Assembly: GCF_043555865.1 (NCBI RefSeq)
Contig: NZ_JBIGHY010000005.1
Location: 62,001-126,000 of the forward strand
Length of the DNA stretch: 64,000 bases
Origin: Pelomonas dachongensis
GTDB taxonomy: Bacteria; Pseudomonadota; Gammaproteobacteria; Burkholderiales; Burkholderiaceae_C
Direction of reading: 5' to 3'
The first letter of the stretch is position 1, and every line of letters begins with the position of its first letter. Shown in pieces: positions 17,133 through 25,232 of this stretch. The translations under genes and the position numbers were made by a program. Under the pieces are notes generated by a model. The model was not told the origin of the DNA, ran no database searches, and was given only the letters and a program-made list of their open reading frames with translations.

Positions 17133-17783
17133 ATGGACACGCCGCCTGCCCCCACCGAGTTGCTGATCCGCCCGCTGGGCGAGGCGGCGATGTGCTGCGC
17201 GGTGGACGGGCCCATCGCACTGGAACACCAGCAGCGCCTCTGGCAGCTGGCCACCGCGCTCGGGCAGCACGAGGGCGTGCTGAGCGTCATCCCCGGCATG
17301 AACAACCTGACGCTGACCTTCGACCCGTTTCGCAACGAGCCCGAAGCACTGGCGCAGGCCGCCCTGGCGCTGTGGCACAAGCCGATGCGCAGGCAGGCAG
17401 CCGGCCGACTCGTCGAGATCGCGGTCCGATACGACGGTCCCGATCTGGGCGACGTCGCCGCCCACTGTGATATGAGCGCTGAGGAGGTCGTGCGTCGCCA
17501 TGCCGCGACCGACTACATCGTCTACTTCATCGGTTTCCAGCCCGGCTTCGCCTACCTGGGTGGGCTGGACGAATCGCTGCACACGCCGCGCCGCGCTGAG
17601 CCGCGCACGTCGGTGCCGGCCGGCAGCGTGGGCATCGGCGGCGCACAGACCGGCATCTACCCGCTGGCCACGCCGGGCGGCTGGCAGCTGATCGGCCGCA
17701 CCGCCGTGCCCCTGTTCGATCCGCTGGCCGACCCGCCCACGCTGCTCGCGCCGGGCGACCGCGTGCGCTTCGTGCCGATATGA
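17133..17783 (+). CDS. pxpB: 5-oxoprolinase subunit PxpB
   Basis: A 216-residue protein of the KipI / allophanate-hydrolase-subunit-1 family. Marks include HAATDYIVYFIGFQPGFAYL, then RRAEPRTSVPAGSVGIGGAQTGIYP and TPGGWQLIGRT. With PxpA and PxpC it forms the prokaryotic ATP-dependent 5-oxoprolinase, which opens 5-oxoproline (pyroglutamate, a damage product of glutamine and glutathione) to glutamate. The ATG at 17133 is preferred over a TTG three codons earlier. Its stop overlaps the pxpC start in ATGA. The operon order here is pxpB-pxpC-pxpA. Confidence 0.94.
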   Translation: MDTPPAPTELLIRPLGEAAMCCAVDGPIALEHQQRLWQLATALGQHEGVLSVIPGMNNLTLTFDPFRNEPEALAQAALALWHKPMRRQAAGRLVEIAVRYDGPDLGDVAAHCDMSAEEVVRRHAATDYIVYFIGFQPGFAYLGGLDESLHTPRRAEPRTSVPAGSVGIGGAQTGIYPLATPGGWQLIGRTAVPLFDPLADPPTLLAPGDRVRFVPI

Positions 17784-18700
17784 TCGAGATCGTCCGCGCC
17801 GGCCCGCTGGCCACCGTGCAAGACCTGGGACGCAAGCCCTGGCGCGACCGCGGCGTCAGCCTGTGCGGCGCACTGGACGATGTCGCGCTGGCGGCCGGCA
17901 ACCTGTTGCTGGGCAACCCAGCGGACACCGCCGGCCTGGAGTTCACGCTGGGCGGCGCCACGCTTCGCTTCCATGCAGACGGCTGGATCGCGCTGACCGG
18001 CACCGACGCCGATGCCAGCCTGGACGGCCGCCCGCTGCGCCCAGGCTGGCGCTGCGCCGTGCGCGCGGGCCAGCAGGTCAAGGTCGCCGCACCGCACGAG
18101 CGCATGCGCAGCTATGTGACAGTGTCGGGCGGCATCGACCTGCCGGCCGCGCTGGGCTCGCGCAGCACCGACCTGAAGGCCAGCTATGGCGGCCTGGAGG
18201 GCCGCGCGCTGCGCGACGGCGACCGGCTGCCCGTGGGCAGGCCCGCCCGCTCGCCGCTGAAGCCGGCCGGCCTGCGCCTGCCCGACTGGACGCCCGCCGT
18301 GCGCGTGCTGCCCGGCCCCGAGTACACCGACTTCGACAGCGCCTCCCGCGAGGCGCTGCTGGCCACCGACTGGACCGTCACGCCGCAAAGCAACCGGATG
18401 GGCTACCGTCTGGCCGGCCCGGCCCTCGCGCGCGAACGCGGCGAGGAGTTGCCGTCGCACGGCGTGCTGCCCGGCGTCGTGCAGGTGCCGCCGTCGGGCC
18501 AGCCCATCGTGTTGCTGGCCGATGCGCAGACCACCGGCGGCTACCCGAAGATCGCCGTCGTCATCCGCGCCGACCTGTGGAAACTCGCGCAGCTGCGCCT
18601 GGGCGCGACACTGCGCTTCGTGCCTTGCTCGCCCGACGACGCCGTCGCCGCGCTGCGCGAGCGGCAACGCGACCTGGACGCCTGGAGCTACGCGCTGTGA
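17780..18700 (+). CDS. pxpC: 5-oxoprolinase subunit PxpC
   Basis: A 306-residue KipA / biotin-dependent carboxyltransferase-like subunit. The start IEIVRAGPLATVQDLGR, the middle segment SYVTVSGGIDLPAALGSRST and the C-terminal QPIVLLADAQTTGGYPKI are signature stretches of the family. It pairs with PxpB to phosphorylate and hydrolyse 5-oxoproline delivered with PxpA. It overlaps pxpB by four bases (ATGA) and pxpA by four (GTGA), so translation is coupled along the operon. Confidence 0.94.
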   Translation: MIEIVRAGPLATVQDLGRKPWRDRGVSLCGALDDVALAAGNLLLGNPADTAGLEFTLGGATLRFHADGWIALTGTDADASLDGRPLRPGWRCAVRAGQQVKVAAPHERMRSYVTVSGGIDLPAALGSRSTDLKASYGGLEGRALRDGDRLPVGRPARSPLKPAGLRLPDWTPAVRVLPGPEYTDFDSASREALLATDWTVTPQSNRMGYRLAGPALARERGEELPSHGVLPGVVQVPPSGQPIVLLADAQTTGGYPKIAVVIRADLWKLAQLRLGATLRFVPCSPDDAVAALRERQRDLDAWSYAL

Positions 18701-19437
18701 ACCTGCGAGTCGATCTGAACGCCGACCTCGGCGAAGGCGCGCCCGACGACGCCGAACTGCTGGCGCTGGTCAGCGCCGCCAACGTCGCCTGCGGCTGGCA
18801 TGCCGGCGATGCACGGCAGATGCAGGCCACGGTGGCGGCGGCGCTGGCGCGCGGCATCGCCATCGGCGCCCACCCCAGCTACCCCGACCGCGACAACTTC
18901 GGTCGCCGCGAGATGAAGTTGAGCGCGGCCGACGTGCGCGCCGACCTGATCTACCAGATCGGCGCGCTGGATGCGCTGGTGCGCGCGCAAGGCGGCGAGC
19001 TGCACCACGTGAAGCCGCATGGCGCGCTGTACAACCAGGCCGCGCGCGACCCGGCGCTGGCCGATGCCATTGCTGCCGCCGTGCTCGACGTGAACCCCAG
19101 CCTCGCGCTCTATGGGCTGGCTGGCAGCGAACTGCTGCGCGCCGCTGAACGGGCTGGCCTGCGCGCGGTGTCCGAGGTGTTCGCCGACCGTGGCTACCGC
19201 GCCGACGGCAGCCTGGTGCCGCGCGCCCAGCCAGGCGCGCTCATTGCCGACGTGGACGAGGCCGTCGCCCGCACGCTGCGCATGGTACGCGAAGGTGTCG
19301 TCGTGGCGGTCGGCGGCGAGACCGTGCCGCTGGTCGCGCAGACGATCTGCCTGCACGGCGACGGCCCGCACGCGCTGGCCTTCGCGCGGGCGCTGCACGC
19401 GGCGCTGGTCGGCGCGGGCGTGCGCGTGACCGCCTGA
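18697..19437 (+). CDS. pxpA: 5-oxoprolinase subunit PxpA (LamB/YcsF family)
   Basis: A 246-residue protein beginning NLRVDLNADLGEG, the family hallmark, followed by SAANVACGWHAGD, GAHPSYPDRDNFGRR and HHVKPHGALYNQ, which carry conserved acidic and His residues. The start is GTG at 18697, chosen because it begins exactly at the family N-terminus and overlaps the pxpC stop in GTGA. The function is 5-oxoproline hydrolysis to glutamate with PxpB and PxpC. The gene ends two bases before the DUF72 gene. Confidence 0.95.
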   Translation: MNLRVDLNADLGEGAPDDAELLALVSAANVACGWHAGDARQMQATVAAALARGIAIGAHPSYPDRDNFGRREMKLSAADVRADLIYQIGALDALVRAQGGELHHVKPHGALYNQAARDPALADAIAAAVLDVNPSLALYGLAGSELLRAAERAGLRAVSEVFADRGYRADGSLVPRAQPGALIADVDEAVARTLRMVREGVVVAVGGETVPLVAQTICLHGDGPHALAFARALHAALVGAGVRVTA

Positions 19438-19439
19438 CC

Positions 19440-20477
19440 ATGCAGGACGAGCTGTTCGCTGCTGCTGCGGATGGTGCTGCGGATGGTGCTGCGGGTGCCG
19501 ACGAGTCGACGCAGAAGCGCGCACGCGGCGTTCAGCCTGCACCGTCCAGCGACGACGACCTGGCGCTGGCCGCCGCGCTGTCGCCGCATGTCCACCTCGG
19601 CACCTCCACGTGGAGCTACCCCGGCTTGCAGGGCCTGGTATGGGCCGGGCGGCACAGCGAGTCCACGCTGTCCCGCACCGGCCTGCCCGCCTATGCGGCG
19701 CATCCACTGCTGCGCGCCGTGGGCATCGACCGCGGCTTCTACAAGCCGCTGGCCGCCAGCGAGTTCCAGCGCTACGCCGAACAGGTACCGGCGGGTTTCC
19801 GCTTCACGGTGAAGGCGCCCAGCCTGGTAACCGACGCGCTGATCCGCAACGAGGACGGCCGCGGCCAGCAGCCCAACCCGCTGTTCCTGGACGCCGCCGT
19901 GGCGATGCAGGATTTCATTGAGCCGGTCATCGAAGGACTGGGCACCAAGATCGGCGCGCTGGTGTTCCAGATCAGCCCCCTGCCCGGCGGTCTGCTGGCA
20001 CGCATGCCCGAGCAGTTGGACCGTTTGCACGCCATGTTGAGCGCGCTGAGCACGTTGCCGGCCGGCGTCGTCGCCGTGGAGGTGCGCGACACGGCCTGGC
20101 TGACGTCCGAGTTCGCTTCGCTGCTGCGCGACACTGGTGCGCGCTACTGCCTCGGCCTGCATCCCAAACTACCGACACTGGCGGAGCAGTTGCCGCTGCT
20201 GCGCGCGCTGTGGCCCGGCCCGCTGGTGGCGCGCTGGAACCTGAACCGTCTGCATGGCGCCTACGGCTACGAAAATGCCGAGAAGAAATACGGCGAGTTC
20301 GCGGAGATGCTGGACCCCGACCCCGAGACACGTGCCGAACTGGCCCGCATCACCCGCGGCACGGCTGGTGCGGGGCACGACTGCTTCGTGACCATCTCCA
20401 ACAAGGCCGAGGGATCAGCGCCGCTCAGCGTGCGCGCGCTGGCGCAGGCGGTGGTGCAAGGGGCGCCACAGGGCTGA
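19440..20477 (+). CDS. DUF72 (YecE-like) family protein
   Basis: A 345-residue DUF72 protein, a family with a TIM-barrel-like fold and no settled reaction. The family start LGTSTWSYPGLQGLVW is at about residue 52, after a poorly conserved Ala/Asp-rich N-terminal leader that contains a short imperfect repeat (ADGAADGAAGAD). Further marks are GFRFTVKAPSLVT and VAVEVRDTAWL. The C-terminal region FVTISNKAEGSAPLSVRALA is also typical. It starts two bases after pxpA, so it is co-transcribed with the oxoprolinase genes. No link between DUF72 and 5-oxoproline is established. Confidence 0.88.
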   Translation: MQDELFAAAADGAADGAAGADESTQKRARGVQPAPSSDDDLALAAALSPHVHLGTSTWSYPGLQGLVWAGRHSESTLSRTGLPAYAAHPLLRAVGIDRGFYKPLAASEFQRYAEQVPAGFRFTVKAPSLVTDALIRNEDGRGQQPNPLFLDAAVAMQDFIEPVIEGLGTKIGALVFQISPLPGGLLARMPEQLDRLHAMLSALSTLPAGVVAVEVRDTAWLTSEFASLLRDTGARYCLGLHPKLPTLAEQLPLLRALWPGPLVARWNLNRLHGAYGYENAEKKYGEFAEMLDPDPETRAELARITRGTAGAGHDCFVTISNKAEGSAPLSVRALAQAVVQGAPQG

Positions 20478-20536
20478 AGCCCCATCAGCCTGTTCCTACA
20501 GGGATTTAACCGATGGTCCGACCCGTTGACGACAGA

Positions 20537-20565
20537 TGCCGCGGCAAAGTGACATCACCGCGGCA
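20537..20565 (+). promoter_or_regulatory. Inverted repeat in the csbD upstream region
   Basis: TGCCGCGG and CCGCGGCA form a perfect 8-base inverted repeat with a 13-base spacer, 30 bases before the csbD start. A TTGACG at 20526-20531 could be a -35 box, but I see no good -10 after it. The repeat may be an operator or a leader hairpin. Stress control is expected for CsbD genes, though no specific regulator can be named. Confidence 0.35.
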
Positions 20566-20594
20566 CATCGCCGCACGTCAATGAAGGAGTCACC

Positions 20595-20822
20595 ATGAAC
20601 TGGGATCGAATTCAGGGCCAATGGAAGCAAGTCACCGGCAAGGTGCGCGAGCAGTGGGGCAAGCTGACCGATGACGACATCGACGTCGTTGCCGGACGCC
20701 GCGACCAGCTGGCCGGAAAGATCCAGGAGCGCTACGGCGTGGCAAAGGACGACGCCGAGAAGCAGATCGCTACCTGGGAGCGCCGCGTGACCGATGACTG
20801 GTTCATCAACGACAAGGTGTGA
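20595..20822 (+). CDS. CsbD-family stress-response protein
   Basis: A 75-residue acidic, helical protein with the CsbD signature MNWDRIQGQWKQVTGKVREQ and the pair KIQERYGVAKDDAEKQI. CsbD proteins are small, abundant general-stress proteins of unknown mechanism, named from a Bacillus subtilis sigma-B target. A strong AAGGAG Shine-Dalgarno lies six bases before the ATG. It stands alone between the DUF72 gene and a clear terminator, so it is probably monocistronic. Confidence 0.93.
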   Translation: MNWDRIQGQWKQVTGKVREQWGKLTDDDIDVVAGRRDQLAGKIQERYGVAKDDAEKQIATWERRVTDDWFINDKV

Positions 20823-20848
20823 CGACAGCTGCGCTGTCCTGAATGAAG

Positions 20849-20876
20849 AAGCCGCCCCTCGGGGCGGCTTTCTCTT
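20849..20876 (+). terminator. Intrinsic terminator of csbD
   Basis: AAGCCGCCCC/GGGGCGGCTT forms a 10-bp GC-rich stem with a tiny loop, followed by TCTCTTT. It lies 27 bases after the csbD stop. It also faces the minus-strand small gene that ends at 20949. Confidence 0.88.
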
Positions 20877-20948
20877 TCGCACTGTTGGAGCGGTGAGCAA
20901 GAAGAAGATGCACGATCCGTGCACCTTCCTTGATGAGACGCGCTGGCT

Positions 20949-21179
20949 TCAGCCCGCTGCACGCGCCTTCTTCGCGGTGTTGCGGCCGCGCGGCGCGCCG
21001 GCCCGCTTCGGTGGCGCCGGCGGCAGGTTGCCGCCCTCGGCTTCCCATCGGCTGACTTCCTCGTGGTGACGGTGGCCTTCCTCGTGGCTGCGGCGCGTCT
21101 GGTGCCTCTGGCTGAGGTGCTTCACCAACTTGGCCGCCAACCCGGAGGCGGCGACCAGGGCAATCACATGCTTGATCAT
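20949..21179 (-). CDS. Small basic protein of unknown function
   Basis: A 76-residue protein. Residues 2-20 are hydrophobic (IKHVIALVAASGLAAKLV), then comes a His/Arg/Glu-rich segment (RHQTRRSHEEGHRHHEEV) and a Pro/Lys/Arg-rich tail (KRAGAPRGRNTAKKARAAG) resembling nucleic-acid-binding or cell-wall-binding basic tails. AGGAGAG seven bases upstream of the ATG at 21179 supports the start; the longer frame up to 21512 lies within thpR and is not used. It sits tail-to-tail with the csbD gene. I do not recognise the family. A membrane-associated stress protein is one possibility. Confidence 0.65.
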   Translation of the reverse strand: MIKHVIALVAASGLAAKLVKHLSQRHQTRRSHEEGHRHHEEVSRWEAEGGNLPPAPPKRAGAPRGRNTAKKARAAG

Positions 21180-21274
21180 GACGGTCTCTCCTGTACGGAA
21201 TCTGGCAGGTGCGCCATGGTGGCGTTGCCGCCCTGCCCAGATGGTCGGCGGGCGGCGTGGCCGGTTGTAGGACG

Positions 21275-21823
21275 CTACCCCTGCAGCGGCCAGCGCCGCA
21301 GCACGTGGTGGCGCGTCTGGCCCTGCATGCTGCGGACCAGCACGAATTCGCTGGCCACCCAGCCTGGCAGGCCGACACCCCAGGCGGGCGCCGGACGCGG
21401 GTCGTAGCGCAGCGTCAGGTGCGGCTCGTAAGCGCGCTGGGGCGCTGCCAAGCCGCGCGCCACCAGCCGCGCCACGAGCGCGTCGCGCAACTTGCGCACT
21501 GCCTCCAGGCACCGCCCGCCGGTCAGCACGAAGGGATGGTGACGCGCGCGCTCGTCACCCCAACTGGCGAAGGTGTCAAATCGCAGATCGAACGCCGGCC
21601 AGACCAGTTCCGCGGCAGCGCGGCTGGCTGCGGCGACGAAGCGCTCGTCCGGCTCCTCGCCTTCGAAATAGCCGAAGTAGTGCAGCGTGATGTGGAAGAC
21701 GCGGCTGGGCCGCAGCCTCGGCGCCAGGCCGCGAGCCTCGTGCTCGGCGGTGACGATGCGGGCGATGCGCTCGGCCGTCTCTGCGGCGGGACGCAGTGCG
21801 AAGAACAGCTTGTGACCGGCCAC
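21275..21823 (-). CDS. thpR: RNA 2',3'-cyclic phosphodiesterase / 2'-5' RNA ligase family
   Basis: A 182-residue protein of the 2H phosphoesterase superfamily. The two catalytic HxT motifs are HITLHYFGY and HLTLRYD, about 85 residues apart. It opens 2',3'-cyclic phosphates on RNA ends, and the E. coli relative can ligate tRNA halves in vitro. The frame can start at GTG 21838, but GGAGG lies between that codon and a second GTG at 21823, eight bases before it, so the second GTG is the likely start and gives the usual short leader before LFFALRP. The gene seems to stand alone. Confidence 0.9.
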   Translation of the reverse strand: MAGHKLFFALRPAAETAERIARIVTAEHEARGLAPRLRPSRVFHITLHYFGYFEGEEPDERFVAAASRAAAELVWPAFDLRFDTFASWGDERARHHPFVLTGGRCLEAVRKLRDALVARLVARGLAAPQRAYEPHLTLRYDPRPAPAWGVGLPGWVASEFVLVRSMQGQTRHHVLRRWPLQG

Positions 21824-21913
21824 GGCGTTGCCCTCCACGATTCATTCCGCCGCGGTAAGAGCAAGGAGGCCAAGGATGACCGGCATCGCGCCATCATGCC
21901 CTGCCCGCCCGTT

Positions 21914-22576
21914 TCAGCAGCTGCGCCGCCGCACCACCACACCGCCCACCAGGCCGAGGCCAGCCAGCAGGTAGGCCAGCGTGCTGCCCTCAGGGACAGC
22001 GCTGGTCACGACGAACGACAAGTTGTCGGCATAGCCGTCGTTGTCGCCACCGCCCTGGCGCTCCATGGAGAGCGAGAACATCAGCGACGTGGTCTGCGTG
22101 GGCAGCAGGCCGGACGCGCCGCGCAGGAACAGGCCGGTCTGGTTGCCGCGGTCCGCGGGCATCACGGGGCCGATGGACGCGAAGCCGATCTCGTTGCCCA
22201 CTGTGTCCAAGAAGGACACATACAGCAACGCGTTGTCGCCCTGCGTCTGCCAGCCGCCCAGCCAGCCGCTGAGGTCGTAGTGCAGCGCCTGGCCTGCCAG
22301 CACACCCAGCTCGACGACCTGGAAGCCGGCCGTCTGGCCACCGAAACCGGCGAACATCTTGCTGCCCCGATCCGCCGGGCCGGGCTGCGTGGGCAGCACC
22401 CAGTTGCTGCCGTAGTCGACCGACTGGAACAGCGGGTAGCCGTCGAAGCCGGTCCAGCCGGACACGCCGGCCTCGGCGCCGCCGTTGACGATGAGATTGC
22501 CGCCCAGTGTGGCCTGGGCCTGTGCGACGACGCTGAAGGCGGCCAGCAGGCCAGTGGCGAGGAGCTTCTTGATCAT
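21914..22576 (-). CDS. PEP-CTERM sorting-domain protein
   Basis: A 220-residue exported protein. Residues 1-21 are a signal peptide (LLATGLLAAFSVVAQAQA). The body begins NLIVNGGAEAGVSGWTGF, a pattern common in secreted carbohydrate-binding-like modules. The C-terminus is a PEP-CTERM tail: the motif VPEGST, a hydrophobic helix (LAYLLAGLGLVGGVVV) and RRRS. Exosortase/archaeosortase EpsH-type enzymes process such tails, tied to exopolysaccharide in Burkholderiales. The motif has Gly where Pro is usual (VPEP). It lies 23 bases after the phospholipase C gene, so the two are probably co-transcribed. No exosortase lies in this window. Confidence 0.88.
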   Translation of the reverse strand: MIKKLLATGLLAAFSVVAQAQATLGGNLIVNGGAEAGVSGWTGFDGYPLFQSVDYGSNWVLPTQPGPADRGSKMFAGFGGQTAGFQVVELGVLAGQALHYDLSGWLGGWQTQGDNALLYVSFLDTVGNEIGFASIGPVMPADRGNQTGLFLRGASGLLPTQTTSLMFSLSMERQGGGDNDGYADNLSFVVTSAVPEGSTLAYLLAGLGLVGGVVVRRRSC

Positions 22577-22599
22577 GATGTTCTGTCTCGTTGGAAGTG

Positions 22600-24792
22600 T
22601 CAGGGGCGGGTCTGGTCAAGGCGCGCGGCGCCGGACATGGCCGGGTCGCTGACCGAGGGTTCGCCGTTCTCCAGGTGACCGGCCAGGCGGCGGCCGAAGC
22701 CGGGCACTTCGATGACCTTGAGGCTGTGGTCGTACCAGCGGTGCCCACCGTCCACGGCGATGCGCACCGTCTGCTGGCTGTGGGCGGCCAGCATCCAGCG
22801 CCGGTCGGGCACGGCGGCGTAACGGTGGCTGCTCAACACGAAGGTGCAGGGCTTGCTGCCCTCGTTGCGCAGCTCCAGCACCAGCTCCAGGTACACACGG
22901 TCGGCATGCACCCGCACGTCAGGCTGTGACTGTGCGGCGCCCAGCTTGGGCAGTTCGCCGATGAAATGGCGATGAAAGCCGTTCGGGCCGAGCACCCACA
23001 GGTCGTAGGCTGCACCGGGAGTGCCGGCCCAGCGACCTTCCAGCTGCTTGCCGGCCTCGACCGTGTAACGCCGCGGCGGCTGGCTCAGCGCCAGGCGGTC
23101 GTAGACGTGGAACACCGCGCCCGCGTCGCCCGCGTTCTCGAAGCGCAGCATGACGCCCGTGGCGCTGGCGCTCGCCTGCACCTGCAGCTCGTAGGGCAAC
23201 GCGCGGGCCATGCGCAGGCCGGCGTCCTGCACCGGGGTGACCAGGCTGGTGGGCGTGGCCGGCATCTTCGTGCCGGGCAGCGTCAGCGCGCGGGCGCGCA
23301 GCGCGGCGGTGGCGGGCAGATCCTGCAGGAACGCACTGTCCTCGGGGCGGGCGAAGTCGAAGCAGCCGGTCAGGTCGCCGCTGACGGCGCGGCGCCACGG
23401 CGTGATCAACGGTTCCTGCACGCCGAAGCGGGCTTCGATGAAGCGCAGCACCGAGCTGTGGTCATGCACCTGCGAGTTGACCCAGCCGCCCTTGCTCCAG
23501 GGCGACACGATGTACATCGGCACGCGCGGGCCGAGCCCGTAAGGGCGGTGCTGGTAGGCGGGGTTGCTGCCGTTCAACACGTGGTGGTATTCGCCCGTCG
23601 TGTCCACGGTGGACGCACCAGCCAGCTGCGCTTTGCCGGGGTCGGCGTCGTAAGCCAGGTAAGAAGGCACGGCCGGCGGCGGCATGTGGTCGAAGAAGCC
23701 GTCGTTCTCGTCGAAATTGATGAACAGCACGGTCTTGGCCCAGACCTCGGGATTGGCGGTCAGCGCCTCCAGCACGCGGGCCGTGTAGTCGGCGCCCGAC
23801 GCCGGGCTGGACGGTCCCGGATGCTCCGAGCCCTCGGCGGTCGCAACGATCCACGACACCTGCGGCAGCTGGTTGGCCAGCACATCTGCCTTGAGCTTGT
23901 CGAGGTCGCGCGTGGCGATGCCGCGTTCGCGCAGCACGGCGGACGCACCGGGCCGCCCGTACCAGGCATCGCGGAACGGGCGGAAGCCGGCCAGCGGGTT
24001 GTCGGTGAAGTTGTCCTCCATGTTCTGGTAGACCTGCCAGCGGATGCCCGCGGCCTGCAAGCGCTCGGGGTAGGTGGTCCAGGTGTAGTCGGTCAGCGGG
24101 TTCTCGTTGAACCAGTCGTGGCTGTTGTCGGTGGACGGGCCGCCGCCCAGCGCCTGCGGGTCGTTGTTGCCGCTCCACAGGAACAGACGGTTCGTGTTGG
24201 TGCCGGTCTGCGTGGCGCAGTGGTAGGCGTCGCACACCGTGAAGGCCCGTGCCAGAGCGAACTGGAACGGGAGGTCCGCCTCCTTGTAGTAGCCCAGCGA
24301 ATGGGCCTGCTTGGCAGCGGGCCAGTTGTTCATGCGGCCGTGGTCCCACGCGGCCTGCGCGTCGTTCCACGAATGCGGCGTGCCGGCGACGCGCATGACG
24401 GCGAAGTCCTGCTGCGTGTTCAGGTGGAACGGCGAGATGGCTGCGCGCTGGCCGCCCCAGTCGGGCCGGCCCGGCACCTTGGCACCGCCGCCGTTGGGCT
24501 GCACGAACACGGTCTTGCCGGTGAAGGTGCCGGGACGGTCCAACGTCGGCGCCGGGAACGGATCGGCGAAGCCGCGCACGCCGGGCAGCGTGCCGAAGTA
24601 GTGGTCGAACGAGCGGTTCTCCTGCGTCAGGATGACAATGTGCTCGACGTCGTGCAGCGTGCCGGAGCGGGTGTGGGCGGGGATCGCCAGTGCGCGCTGG
24701 ATGACGGGCGGAAAGCTGGCCAGCGCGGCGCTGGCGGCGACGCCTTGGCCCACGGCGCGCAGGAAGCCGCGGCGATCGGGTTGAGAGGACAT
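22600..24792 (-). CDS. Phosphocholine-type phospholipase C, Tat-exported
   Basis: A 730-residue member of the bacterial phosphoesterase family of Pseudomonas PlcH/PlcN. A Tat signal (RRGFLRAVGQGVAASAAL) occupies the N-terminus; PLCs of this family are exported folded. The catalytic domain begins VEHIVILTQENRSFDHYFGTLPGVRGF, with the conserved metal-site Glu-Asn and the nucleophile region, and continues with NTNRLFLWSGNNDPQA and INFDENDGFFDHMPPPA. Two C-terminal DUF756-type beta domains follow (about residues 510-715). The ATG at 24792 is chosen because the Tat motif follows and GGAG precedes. It hydrolyses phosphatidylcholine or sphingomyelin, perhaps for phosphate or choline. Confidence 0.93.
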   Translation of the reverse strand: MSSQPDRRGFLRAVGQGVAASAALASFPPVIQRALAIPAHTRSGTLHDVEHIVILTQENRSFDHYFGTLPGVRGFADPFPAPTLDRPGTFTGKTVFVQPNGGGAKVPGRPDWGGQRAAISPFHLNTQQDFAVMRVAGTPHSWNDAQAAWDHGRMNNWPAAKQAHSLGYYKEADLPFQFALARAFTVCDAYHCATQTGTNTNRLFLWSGNNDPQALGGGPSTDNSHDWFNENPLTDYTWTTYPERLQAAGIRWQVYQNMEDNFTDNPLAGFRPFRDAWYGRPGASAVLRERGIATRDLDKLKADVLANQLPQVSWIVATAEGSEHPGPSSPASGADYTARVLEALTANPEVWAKTVLFINFDENDGFFDHMPPPAVPSYLAYDADPGKAQLAGASTVDTTGEYHHVLNGSNPAYQHRPYGLGPRVPMYIVSPWSKGGWVNSQVHDHSSVLRFIEARFGVQEPLITPWRRAVSGDLTGCFDFARPEDSAFLQDLPATAALRARALTLPGTKMPATPTSLVTPVQDAGLRMARALPYELQVQASASATGVMLRFENAGDAGAVFHVYDRLALSQPPRRYTVEAGKQLEGRWAGTPGAAYDLWVLGPNGFHRHFIGELPKLGAAQSQPDVRVHADRVYLELVLELRNEGSKPCTFVLSSHRYAAVPDRRWMLAAHSQQTVRIAVDGGHRWYDHSLKVIEVPGFGRRLAGHLENGEPSVSDPAMSGAARLDQTRP

Positions 24793-24955
24793 GGGCGCTC
24801 CGGAAATGGAAGTCGGGATGGCGCCGAACTCTAGGAACCTCATGTGCAGCGCACGTGACAGTTCCTGTCCGCAGCAGGAGCGGCTGAAGCCTTGTTAGGG
24901 GACGCGCCGACGCGGCCCGCACGCCTGCGCCGCCTGCCTGGGGCGATCCAGCGCC

Positions 24956-25174
24956 CTAGTTCGTCGCCGCGCTCGCCGCGTCGGCGGCACGCCGGGCCGC
25001 CTCGTCGACAGCCCCCTGCATCTGCTGGCCGACGGCCTGCGGCGTGGGCTGCGCCGCACTGGCGGCCGAGGCGCCGGCCGCGGGTGGCTTCAGGGCTGTC
25101 CCCTGCTTCTTGGTCAGCGACAACACGATGGCGGCAACGACGACGAGGGCGAGGAGGCTGAGGGCGGCACGCAT
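24956..25174 (-). CDS. Small membrane-anchored protein of unknown function
   Basis: A 72-residue protein with one N-terminal membrane helix (LSLLALVVVAAIVLSL), then basic KK and an Ala/Gln/Pro-rich tail (AAQPTPQAVGQQMQGAVDEA) likely to be helical. It follows the 4170-residue TpsA gene by 58 bases on the same strand and precedes the phospholipase C. I do not recognise a family. Its position would allow co-transcription with TpsA if the weak hairpin at 25212-25231 does not stop transcription. Confidence 0.6.
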   Translation of the reverse strand: MRAALSLLALVVVAAIVLSLTKKQGTALKPPAAGASAASAAQPTPQAVGQQMQGAVDEAARRAADAASAATN

Positions 25175-25211
25175 CGCGCCATCATCTCATCGCCCCCCGC
25201 CGTCTTCTCAC

Positions 25212-25231
25212 GCCGGCATCCTCGCGCCGGC
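25212..25231 (-). terminator. GC hairpin behind tpsA, weak terminator candidate
   Basis: GCCGGC/GCCGGC arms with an eight-base loop lie one base after the TpsA stop codon on the minus strand. There is no T-tract, so it may act as an RNA-end stabiliser rather than a terminator. Confidence 0.3.
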
Positions 25232-25232
25232 C

